The position numbers were made by a program, and so were the translations under genes. Positions 1-6,829 of a stretch of 6,932 nt of DNA are shown one piece after another. The DNA is taken from positions 1 through 6,932 of the forward strand of contig JAEWSH010000130.1 in the NCBI GenBank assembly GCA_023398375.1. Direction: 5' to 3'. Numbering within the stretch: position 1 is the first letter of the stretch; each line of letters begins with the position of its first letter. The stretch is from Bacillota bacterium. Lineage in GTDB: Bacteria > Bacillota > Clostridia > Lachnospirales > Lachnospiraceae. A model generated the notes under the pieces. The model saw nothing but the letters and a program-made list of their open reading frames with translations, was not told the origin of the DNA and searched no databases.

Positions 1-235
1 AGATTGCCTGTACGGGAGTGCTGCTTTCCGAGGTTACTTTGCACCATGCTTCCGAACTTTGGAAAGTGGCTGGTTCATTGGGGGTGATACCGAATTTCTT
101 GCTACCACCCGTTTGTTCAAAATGGAAAGAAGTAGGCTCTACGATGATTTTCAGCTCCTTTTTATCGTCAGAGCAAGCTGTCATCAGAAATAGAACCAGG
201 CTGGTTAATAAGGTTTTCTTGAAGATTTGTGTCAT
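1..235 (-). CDS. BACON-domain surface lipoprotein, N-terminal part (3' end outside window)
   Basis: This gene is absent from simple ORF listings because it runs off the window edge. Starting at ATG 235-233 it encodes 78 complete codons. Residues 1-20 form a lipoprotein signal peptide (MTQIFKKTLL, then a hydrophobic stretch) ending in the lipobox MTAC, with Cys21 as the lipidation site. The following SDDKKE is an acidic tract of the type that directs Bacteroides lipoproteins to the cell surface. From about residue 31 the sequence VEPTSFHFEQTGGSKKF, then SSEAWCKV, has the pattern of a BACON domain: an S-x-x-F strand, a GG turn and an aromatic W-x-x-V strand. BACON domains usually sit at the N-terminus of PUL glycoside hydrolases, such as surface GH5 enzymes, or of non-catalytic binding proteins, where they act as a stalk or spacer. 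The gene lies 130 bp downstream of the SGBP-B-like gene on the same strand, so it probably belongs to the same operon. Whether it is an enzyme cannot be told from this fragment. Confidence 0.85.
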   Translation of the reverse strand, partial: MTQIFKKTLLTSLVLFLMTACSDDKKELKIIVEPTSFHFEQTGGSKKFGITPNEPATFQSSEAWCKVTSESSTPVQAI

Positions 236-365
236 GGTATCGGTAAAATTTCGTTTTAATAATTTCGGTGTATTTATTTTTAGACGCTGATTCAATTGAA
301 TCAGCGTCTAAGAGTTTAAAAGAAGGTGTCACTTTGTGTAATCCTGTGCCAGAATTTAATTCAAA
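236..365 (-). other. Intergenic leader between SGBP-B-like and BACON genes
   Basis: This 130-bp gap is AT-rich and much longer than the other intra-operon gaps (43 and 40 bp). It contains a perfect 32-nt palindrome at 280-311 and a short dyad, gaatt-t-aattc, at 353-363 just after the upstream stop codon. I found no convincing Bacteroides promoter (TAnnTTTG with an upstream TTTG) on the minus strand, so the BACON gene is probably reached by read-through from the operon promoter. There is no purine-rich Shine-Dalgarno sequence before ATG 235, which is usual for this phylum. Confidence 0.6.
280..311 (-). repeat. Perfect 32-nt palindrome, strong intercistronic hairpin
   Basis: The arms TTAGACGCTGATTC and GAATCAGCGTCTAA are exact reverse complements around AATT at the centre. 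As RNA this gives a 14-bp stem with an AAUU loop on either strand. In the minus-strand transcript the stem is followed by AAAAUAAAUA rather than a U-tract. On the plus strand it is followed by AGAGUUUAAA. It therefore does not look like a canonical intrinsic terminator. A stem in this position could stabilise the upstream susC-susD-SGBP message, be a processing site, or partly attenuate expression of the downstream BACON gene. It could also be a DNA-binding dyad. Its existence is seen directly; its role is inference. Confidence 0.9.
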
Positions 366-1823
366 TTATTGTATCTTGACAACTCGGAAATTATCAAAAT
401 ACATTTCGATGTTGTATGGACCGTTTTCGCTGGGGTTTGTCATCTGGAGTGCCAACTCGTCACCGTCACGTTTTTGGAACTCGCCCCAAGTGGTTTCGTC
501 TACCAGTTCGGAGAGCGGAATGCTGCACTGCATCCATTGGCCTACTTCGGTTTTTCCGGTGAAGTCGCTCACCGGACGATAGTTCGTGTAGTTGTGAGCC
601 TCATTCCCTTTGAGGTAGATGCGGAATACAGGACCTTCGCCATATTCCACTGCCACGAAGCATTCGAACTGCAAAGCCAGTTCGGAAGTCGGTGTATCGG
701 TAGGCAGGAAGGCTGTGTCAATGCCCCATACGGCACCGTTCTGCAATTGGCCCCACCAGTAATTCCATGCTGAAAGTTCCCCTGATATGCTGTAGCATTT
801 ACCATCCGAGAAGAAAGGAGCTGCTGTACCGTCGGCAGTGACGGGTACAGCTTGCCCGCCCCAGGAGAACCAACCGATGTTGTCATAGTTCAATACTATA
901 TTCTCCAAAGGATAGAAGCCCGGAACTTCGGCAGTACCGCCCATTGTGGTAATGGCGAGTGAGCAAGTGCCTTGCGGTGCACGCGGCATGGTAAAGGTAA
1001 GCATATCGTTAGCTTCGCTTACGGTAACAGTAGAGAGATCTACCGAGCGATTGCCCATTGTGATGGAGGCGATATCCATAAAATTCTGTCCCAGTACGGT
1101 AACTGTGGTACCCGTGATAGGCATCATGGAGCTTACCTTGCTGATACTTGGTGGGAGGGCTGTGCGACGGAAGGGAGTAAATGCGGATGCGGTATAGCAC
1201 TCCACTACCAGACTGCCTTCATCAATCAGGCCTGCGGGAGCATTGAATGATATTTCGTCAAAGTTCTTGTTTACCGTGTAGTCCGTTACTTCTACCGAAA
1301 CAGGTGCATTGGTGATGTCGTCCACGGCAGTGGTGAAATAAACGCGCTGAATTTCGTAGAAGTTACCGCCCACGATGCGCAGAGGCGTGCCCGTCTCCAC
1401 GGGGAAGGTTGTGGCTACACGGGTGATGTAGGGTGCGGGCGAGAGTACATGCATGGAGTACGTGGCAATGCCGTGCGAGGTCTCGATACGCAGTTCGCCT
1501 TTCAGTTCGGGGTTGGCACCCGTCAGTTGCAATTCGCCGGGGATAGTGAGGATGAGACTGGTGGAAGTGCCGTAGTTGCTATTGAACGAAACTTCTTGTT
1601 CGTTGATGAACACTTTCCGCACATCATTCAGATTTTCGCCGATGACTACAATCATGGTGCCCGGATTTACATCGGTGAACGTACTGTCGGCCTTCTCTGG
1701 GTCGACAAGACGGATGTGGTGGATTACGGGAACACCGCCGCCCTCGTCATCGTTGCAGGCGGTGAAAAGGTTGCATGCCAACAGGATGGTGAGCAACACA
1801 AAAGGAAAATGTATATATTTCAT
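366..1823 (-). CDS. SGBP-B-like surface glycan-binding lipoprotein (three IPT/TIG domains plus C-terminal binding domain)
   Basis: The gene encodes 485 residues when started at ATG 1823. The in-frame ATG at 1871 would add 16 residues with no signal features and overlap the susD-like stop, so it is rejected. Residues 1-22 are a lipoprotein signal peptide; Cys23 in LFTAC followed by NDDE is the likely lipidated residue (Cys17 in LLAC is a weaker alternative). Three Ig-like IPT/TIG-type repeats follow, at about 31-128, 129-222 and 223-304, each opening with a P-x-I-x-x-V/L strand and carrying a V/I-x-G-x-N-F/L turn (VIGENL, IVGGNF, VLGQNF). Residues 305-485 form a distinct C-terminal domain rich in exposed-type aromatics (WFSW at 318-321, WNYWWG at 353-358, W366, W430, W446) and ending in a YFDNFRVVK strand. 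This matches the architecture of Bacteroides SGBP-B proteins, where Ig-like domains act as a rigid stalk and the last domain binds beta-glycan. It sits in the usual susE/F position, 40 bp after the susD-like gene. The ligand is not determinable from sequence alone. Confidence 0.88.
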   Translation of the reverse strand: MKYIHFPFVLLTILLACNLFTACNDDEGGGVPVIHHIRLVDPEKADSTFTDVNPGTMIVVIGENLNDVRKVFINEQEVSFNSNYGTSTSLILTIPGELQLTGANPELKGELRIETSHGIATYSMHVLSPAPYITRVATTFPVETGTPLRIVGGNFYEIQRVYFTTAVDDITNAPVSVEVTDYTVNKNFDEISFNAPAGLIDEGSLVVECYTASAFTPFRRTALPPSISKVSSMMPITGTTVTVLGQNFMDIASITMGNRSVDLSTVTVSEANDMLTFTMPRAPQGTCSLAITTMGGTAEVPGFYPLENIVLNYDNIGWFSWGGQAVPVTADGTAAPFFSDGKCYSISGELSAWNYWWGQLQNGAVWGIDTAFLPTDTPTSELALQFECFVAVEYGEGPVFRIYLKGNEAHNYTNYRPVSDFTGKTEVGQWMQCSIPLSELVDETTWGEFQKRDGDELALQMTNPSENGPYNIEMYFDNFRVVKIQ

Positions 1824-1863
1824 ATTAAAGTCGTTATTTGAGATAATGAATGTATAACTTGGT

Positions 1864-3486
1864 TTATTCACTGAATTCGTATGCTACCGGTTCTTCGTTC
1901 AGTAGCGGATTCTGGATGACATCGCTTTCCGGATAAGGCATCAGGATGTTGCCGTGGTGGATTTCGATGTTCTCGCCCGGTTCCTGCCAATTTTCTATGC
2001 CTTCGAGGAAAGTGTCGCCTTCTTTCTTGCCGAAGTGGAGGTAACCGTCTTCGTCTTTCACGATGAGGTCTACTGTGTAGCCGCGGTGTTGGTTCTGGAA
2101 GTAATTCAGCATGTAGTCGGGTTTCCAGTGATACCACGATACCATGTCATACCAGTTACAATACTCCATCGAGAACTCTACGCGGCGTTCGCGAATGATG
2201 TCTTCGAAGGTTACGCGTTCCTTGCGGGGGATACGTGCACGGTCGCGCACCTGGTTCAATGCTTCCAGGCCGGGACCACCGGTCAGTTCTTCGCTGTTGC
2301 CCAGACAAGCTTCGGCATAGGTCAGGTAAACATCGGCAAGGCGTAGGATGTAGGTGTTGAGCGGAGAGTTCATGGACTGGATATAACCGTCGTTGTCGTC
2401 GTCCGGACCGCCCGGTACACCTTTTTTAATGCAAGAGGTGGCGCCGTCGTAAGTATAACCACCGTCGGCAATGCAGATGTATGAATAGTATGTACCCGGT
2501 GTGCAGAAGGTGGCGTTGCGGCGGATAGTGTCGCCCAACTCATATTGCTGGAGCATATCTATACTTGCCTGATAGCTGCTCCATACGTTTACACCGCCGG
2601 TCATCTTGCTGTTGCCGGCGAGGTCGGCAAGCAGAGTGTTGCATACGCCCCAATCACCCAGTGGCACCCACTGCATGGCAATGAGCGATTCGGGATTGTT
2701 GTTGTGCTTATACTTGAAGAGGTCTTCATAGTTTTCGTAAAGGCTGATGCCGCTGTTGTTTATCACGTCGGCGGCCAGTTCCTTGGCTTTCTCCAGGTCG
2801 GCGTTGTCGCGTGTGCCTCCTTTCCAGCCTGAGCGGGCGAGGTAGACTTTGGCAAGCATGCCTTTTGCACCCCATGCGTTGACACGTCCTTTGGCGGTTG
2901 CCACTTCAGGAAGATTCTCGACTGCATAAGTGAGGTCACGAATAACGAGTTCCAGCACATCTTCTTCGCGGTGGAGCGGTTGCATGGGATTGGCAACCAC
3001 TTTGTCGTTGTCTTCGATGATGATAACCGGTCCCCAGAGGCGAACCATGTAGAAGTAGGCACAAGCACGCATCAGGCGGGCTTCGGCAATGGCTGTGCGC
3101 TTGGCACGTTCGCTTACGCTGTTGCTACATTTGGTCTGCACATCACTGATAACTGCATTGGCCATTGTAATGACCGAGTAGAAACCTGTCCATGCATTGG
3201 CAAGGTTTTCGCTCAGGGCTGTCACCTTGAAGTTGGTGAACTCGGGAGCTCCCCAGCGACTGAAGTTATCGTTGGCACGGTTACTGCCCAGCGGCACGAT
3301 GGCGCGGGAGTTGAGGTCGAACCATGCACGGTTGTAAAGCGGTGCAGTGGCTTGTTCGAGTGCATCGTCGGAAGTGTAGTATGTCACATCTACGTAGTTT
3401 CCTTCGGGAGCACGTTCCAAAAATGAGTCGCTGCATGCCGTAAGCAGAAGGAGCGATGATATAAGGGTTAGAAATCTGTGTTTCAT
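1864..3486 (-). CDS. SusD/RagB-like outer-membrane glycan-binding lipoprotein
   Basis: This 540-residue protein has the usual length for the SusD family. Residues 1-17 form a signal peptide ending in the lipobox LTAC (Cys18), followed by SDSFLERAPEG, which resembles the mature N-terminus of many SusD proteins. The N-terminal TPR-rich part carries the family helix EARLMRACAYFYMVRLWG (135-152). The C-terminal part carries ILRLADVYLTYAEA (380-393), ALNQVRDRA (409-417), IIRERRVEFSMEYCNWYDM (430-448) and the terminal ILMPYPESDVIQNP (514-527), all conserved family signatures. An Asp-rich loop, DDDNDG at 362-367, resembles a small calcium-binding loop. SusD proteins lie on the extracellular face of their SusC partner as a hinged lid and help bind glycan for import. 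The start is fixed by the signal peptide and lies 43 bp after the susC-like stop, consistent with one operon. The family is certain; the substrate is unknown. Confidence 0.96.
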   Translation of the reverse strand: MKHRFLTLISSLLLLTACSDSFLERAPEGNYVDVTYYTSDDALEQATAPLYNRAWFDLNSRAIVPLGSNRANDNFSRWGAPEFTNFKVTALSENLANAWTGFYSVITMANAVISDVQTKCSNSVSERAKRTAIAEARLMRACAYFYMVRLWGPVIIIEDNDKVVANPMQPLHREEDVLELVIRDLTYAVENLPEVATAKGRVNAWGAKGMLAKVYLARSGWKGGTRDNADLEKAKELAADVINNSGISLYENYEDLFKYKHNNNPESLIAMQWVPLGDWGVCNTLLADLAGNSKMTGGVNVWSSYQASIDMLQQYELGDTIRRNATFCTPGTYYSYICIADGGYTYDGATSCIKKGVPGGPDDDNDGYIQSMNSPLNTYILRLADVYLTYAEACLGNSEELTGGPGLEALNQVRDRARIPRKERVTFEDIIRERRVEFSMEYCNWYDMVSWYHWKPDYMLNYFQNQHRGYTVDLIVKDEDGYLHFGKKEGDTFLEGIENWQEPGENIEIHHGNILMPYPESDVIQNPLLNEEPVAYEFSE

Positions 3487-3529
3487 AACTATATTGAGAT
3501 TTTAAATGATAAATGATTTGTCTGGCTCA

Positions 3530-6500
3530 TTAGAAATTGAAGTTAAGGCCAAATGTATAGATACGTTGCGAAGGATAGCGCGCATCGTCCACACCACGTA
3601 GCAATACATTGTAGTTCAAAGCGCCTATTTCGGGATCGTAGCCTTTGTAGCCTGTGATGGTACAGAGGTTCTGGATGTTGACGTAGAGGCGCAGATGGTC
3701 TATCTGCAAACGGCGCAACCATTTCTGTGGGAAGGTGTACCCCAGCGAGATGTTTTTTATGCGGAGGTAGGAAGCGTCTTCAACAAAGCGGTCGGAGATA
3801 CGGTTGTTGTCGTTGGCGCTACTGGTAGTGATGCGTTGTACTTTGGCTGCATCGGCGTTGGCCACGTAAACATTGGAAAGTACCTCGTCGCCCACTTCGG
3901 GGTCGTGCATGGCGATTTGGGCAATGCCGGTAGCTTCTTTCAGCAGGTTGCTGTTACGCATGGGATCGGTGAAGGTGCGGCGAATCAGGTTGATAGCCTT
4001 ATTGCCCACCGAGCCGTTCAGGAAGATGTTGAGGTCAAATCCTTTATAAGAAAGGTAGTTGTTGAAGCCGAACGTGAATTTGGGTGCCGGATTGCCGAGG
4101 AACGTGCGGTCTTTCTCATCAATTACACCGTTGTTGTCGCGGTCTTCATAGATGTAGTCACCTACCCAGATGCCCGATTTGCCGATGGTCTGGTCTTTCG
4201 GGATGGCTACTTGGATGCGGTTGCCCGTTTCGTCGAGCAGGAAGTTGCCGTCGGCACCTTTCTTGTAGAAATCTCCTTCTTCCTTGAACATACCGATTAC
4301 TTTATAGCCGTAGAACTGCCCGACCGGTTCGCCCACCATGGTGTAGGTCAGTGTTTCCGAACCGTTGATTCCCGAAATAGCGGATGATTCGGAGTAGAGC
4401 TTCGTCACTTCGTTGTGGTTGATGGAGAAGGTGAGTCCTGAGGTCCAGGTGAAATCACGTGTCTGGATGTTGTGCGTGTTCAGGGTAAATTCTACACCTT
4501 TGTTGGTCATGGCACCGGCATTGACCCACGGTGCACGAATCAGACCGCTTACGTAGGTAGGAAGAGAAGCTTGCATCAGCAGATTGTCCGTTTTCTTGTA
4601 ATAAGCATCGGCGATGAACTCTATGCGGTTGTTGAAGAGGGCGAGGTCGAGTCCTACATTGAAGGAGTTTGTTTCTTCCCACTTCAGTTCACGATTAGGA
4701 TAGTTGCCTGCATAGAAACCAGTACCCCAGATGGAGGCTGCCGAAGCCATGGTGACGCCGTAGGCATAGGAACCCGCCCATTGGTTACCTACTACACCCC
4801 AACCCAGGCGGAGTTTCAGTGAGTTGATGGCTTCCACATCTTTGAGGAAAGCTTCGTTGTTGACTTTCCAAGCCAATGCTACCGAAGGGAACCAACCCCA
4901 ACGACTTTCTTTGGCAAACGAAGACGAACCGTCGGCACGGAGCGTAGCGGTCAGCAAGTAGCGGTCGTCGTAGTTGTAGTTCAGACGGCCGAAGTATGAT
5001 TCGATGGCGGATGAACCACGGGAACTGTTGGCTTTTGCTGTTGTGGCATCACCCGCATCCAGTTCGTGTACGGAGTTGAAGAGGAAGTTGGTACGGCTGC
5101 CGCTCAGCGACTCGTACTTGTTTTCTTGCGCTTCGTGTCCCAGCATGGCAGAGAGGCCGTGTTTGCCGAAGGTATTATTATAAGTAAAGTAAGTTTTCAA
5201 TGTCCAGTTGCTTCCGTTGCCGGCTCCACGGCTTGCTGACGACTGCTGCTTGAAGTGCTCGTAGTCGTAGGAGGGGGTAAACTTATAGTCGTTGCTGTAA
5301 TTGAAGTTGGCGGCATATTCCGTGCGGAATACGAGTCCTTTCCACAGCTTGATGTCGGCAAAGGCGTTGACATAGACTTGTGTGTTGCGACTATAGTTTT
5401 CATTTTGGATAAGGTCGGAGAGGGGGTTGGAGAAGTAAGTTCCATACATGTTCTCCGTCTGCATGCCGAAACTGCCGTCCGGGTTGCGGGCAGGCACTTC
5501 GGGGAGCTGGTTCAGGGCATTGTAGATGGCACCCGAACCGTCTACGTTGTTGGTCTGCTGTGTACGGGCTACGGAGGCGCGCAAGCCGGTGGTGAGCCAC
5601 TTGTTGATGTCGTTGTCCATGTTGACGCGGAAAGAGAAACGCTCAAAGTCCGAACCGAATACAATACCGTCTTGCTGCATGTAGCCGCCGGAGAGCGAGT
5701 ATTTCATGCTCTTCGAACCTCCGGAGATGTTTATCTGATGGTTGTGCATCGGGGCAGTGCGGAAGATTTCATTCTGCCAGTCGGTACCGCGGCTGAGGAG
5801 TGAGGGGTCTTTGAACTCTTCGCGTGCACCGAAGCCGATGGTGGCGGCGCGGAGGTTCTGGTAAACTGCATATTCGGGGAGTGTCAGTGTTTCCAGTTTC
5901 TTGGGAAGCTGTTGCAAGGCATAGTAACCTTCGTAGGAGACCTTCGTTTTGCCCTCTTCGCCCTGACGGGTGGTGATGAGTACTACACCGTTGGAGGCGC
6001 GGCTACCATAGATGGCTGTGGCCGATGCATCTTTCAATACTTCCATGGAAACGATGTCTGCAGGGTTGATGGAACTGAGCACGCTGCTGTTGCTGGTGTT
6101 GTTGCCTGAGATGGCTACACCGTCGATAACGTAGAGCGGTTCGTTGCCGTTCAAGGAGTTGATACCACGGATGCTGACCGAGATACCGCCACCCGGAGTT
6201 CCGGAATTCTGGGTCACCTGCACACCGGCGGCACGTCCTTGCAAAGCTTGGTCGAGCGAGGTGACTACGGACTTTTTCAGTTCGTCACCCGTCACGCTGA
6301 CTACGGAACCGGTCAGGTCACTGCGTTTCATCGTACCGTATCCCACTACTACTACTTCGTCCAGCATCTCATTGTCTTCTTGCAGCAGTATGTCGATGCG
6401 GGTGGTGCGCTCTACTTTCACCTCTTTGGTGCGGTAGCCGATGTAAGAGACTATCAATGTTTGTCCCAGATTTGCCTGGATGGTGTAACGGCCGTCGATG

Positions 6501-6706
6501 TCGGTAATGCCGCCCGTATTGGTTTCTTTCACTTTGACGGTGGCTCCTACAAGTGGCTCACCGCCCGATTCTGATTTAACGATACCGGATACTGTTTTGG
6601 TTTGTCCATACGTGGAAACAATACCCAAACCTAGTAACACGATAACAAGCAATTGTCTCAATTTTGTCCATTCCCATTGAGAGCATACATTTGCGTGTAA
6701 CTTCAT
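3530..6706 (-). CDS. SusC/RagA-like TonB-dependent outer-membrane transporter
   Basis: This 1058-residue protein imports oligosaccharides across the outer membrane using TonB/ExbBD energy. A signal peptide occupies about residues 1-34, with an unusually long polar start before the hydrophobic core LLVIVLLGLGIV and probable cleavage before QTKTVSG. Residues 38-112 form the carboxypeptidase-regulatory-like Ig fold (VSGIVKSESGGEPLVGATV, DIDGRYTI, VSYIGY). The TonB-box-like EMLDEVVVVGYGT is at 113-125. The plug domain follows to about 247, with LQGRAAGVQV, SIRGINSLNG, PLYVIDGV and DASATAIYGSRASNG. The remainder is a 22-strand-type beta-barrel ending in the typical aromatic terminus FGLNFNF. A DRDNNGVIDEKD loop (855-866) is an EF-hand-like motif common in SusC proteins. 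There is no STN domain, which argues against ECF-sigma/anti-sigma control and for the adjacent regulator. ATG 6706 is the only start consistent with the signal peptide. It is the first gene of the apparent operon, with its own 119-bp upstream region. Confidence 0.97.
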   Translation of the reverse strand: MKLHANVCSQWEWTKLRQLLVIVLLGLGIVSTYGQTKTVSGIVKSESGGEPLVGATVKVKETNTGGITDIDGRYTIQANLGQTLIVSYIGYRTKEVKVERTTRIDILLQEDNEMLDEVVVVGYGTMKRSDLTGSVVSVTGDELKKSVVTSLDQALQGRAAGVQVTQNSGTPGGGISVSIRGINSLNGNEPLYVIDGVAISGNNTSNSSVLSSINPADIVSMEVLKDASATAIYGSRASNGVVLITTRQGEEGKTKVSYEGYYALQQLPKKLETLTLPEYAVYQNLRAATIGFGAREEFKDPSLLSRGTDWQNEIFRTAPMHNHQINISGGSKSMKYSLSGGYMQQDGIVFGSDFERFSFRVNMDNDINKWLTTGLRASVARTQQTNNVDGSGAIYNALNQLPEVPARNPDGSFGMQTENMYGTYFSNPLSDLIQNENYSRNTQVYVNAFADIKLWKGLVFRTEYAANFNYSNDYKFTPSYDYEHFKQQSSASRGAGNGSNWTLKTYFTYNNTFGKHGLSAMLGHEAQENKYESLSGSRTNFLFNSVHELDAGDATTAKANSSRGSSAIESYFGRLNYNYDDRYLLTATLRADGSSSFAKESRWGWFPSVALAWKVNNEAFLKDVEAINSLKLRLGWGVVGNQWAGSYAYGVTMASAASIWGTGFYAGNYPNRELKWEETNSFNVGLDLALFNNRIEFIADAYYKKTDNLLMQASLPTYVSGLIRAPWVNAGAMTNKGVEFTLNTHNIQTRDFTWTSGLTFSINHNEVTKLYSESSAISGINGSETLTYTMVGEPVGQFYGYKVIGMFKEEGDFYKKGADGNFLLDETGNRIQVAIPKDQTIGKSGIWVGDYIYEDRDNNGVIDEKDRTFLGNPAPKFTFGFNNYLSYKGFDLNIFLNGSVGNKAINLIRRTFTDPMRNSNLLKEATGIAQIAMHDPEVGDEVLSNVYVANADAAKVQRITTSSANDNNRISDRFVEDASYLRIKNISLGYTFPQKWLRRLQIDHLRLYVNIQNLCTITGYKGYDPEIGALNYNVLLRGVDDARYPSQRIYTFGLNFNF

Positions 6707-6753
6707 AATACTTTAATTTAAGATTTAAAAATAACTGTTATTAAAAGCTACTG

Positions 6754-6761
6754 CAAATATG
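6754..6761 (-). promoter_or_regulatory. Possible Bacteroides-type -7 promoter element for the susC-like operon
   Basis: On the minus strand this reads CATATTTG, one mismatch from the Bacteroides -7 consensus TAnnTTTG. It lies 47 nt upstream of the susC-like ATG, so transcription would begin near 6747 with a leader of about 40 nt. I could not find a TTTG -33 box at the expected distance, which is common at activator-dependent promoters but weakens the call. Confidence 0.35.
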
Positions 6762-6790
6762 GAAAGTTATCATAATAGCATAGGTCTATC

Positions 6791-6829
6791 ATGTCTCAAA
6801 TAACATACCTTTATGTTTCAAGTTATCAT
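6791..6829. promoter_or_regulatory. Candidate operator: two imperfect direct repeats 22 bp apart upstream of susC-like gene
   Basis: On the plus strand, atgtctcaaa-taacat (6791-6806) and atgtttcaagttatcat (6813-6829) align with a few mismatches and a one-base gap. Their starts are 22 bp apart, about two helical turns, as expected for tandem half-sites of a dimeric AraC-type activator. They would sit at about -44 to -82 relative to the suggested start of transcription. The second copy overlaps the last codons and stop of the upstream regulator gene. A small dyad, aacata-cctt-tatgtt (6802-6817), bridges the two. Binding by the neighbouring regulator is inference. Confidence 0.35.

Noticed and set aside
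18..290. 90-codon plus-strand open frame at the left edge
   Set aside because: It is antisense to the BACON lipoprotein, which has a convincing signal peptide, lipobox and domain pattern on the minus strand.
280..311. Palindrome as an intrinsic terminator
   Set aside because: Neither strand has a U-rich run after the stem, so a simple intrinsic terminator call is not supported; it is listed as a hairpin repeat of unknown role.
1824..1871. Upstream in-frame ATG at 1871 for the SGBP-B-like gene, adding 16 residues
   Set aside because: The extension has no signal-peptide character and would bury the clear lipoprotein signal; it also overlaps the susD-like stop. ATG 1823 gives a standard lipoprotein N-terminus.
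3695..4387. 230-codon plus-strand open frame
   Set aside because: It lies wholly antisense to the susC-like gene, has no recognisable domain, and is explained as a shadow of the high-GC codon use of that gene.
5255..5803. 182-codon plus-strand open frame
   Set aside because: It is also antisense within the susC-like barrel region; no family resemblance, promoter or initiation context.
6707..6825. Transcription terminator after the regulator gene
   Set aside because: The only dyad nearby, aacata-cctt-tatgtt at 6802-6817, is short and AT-rich with no U-tract, too weak for a terminator.
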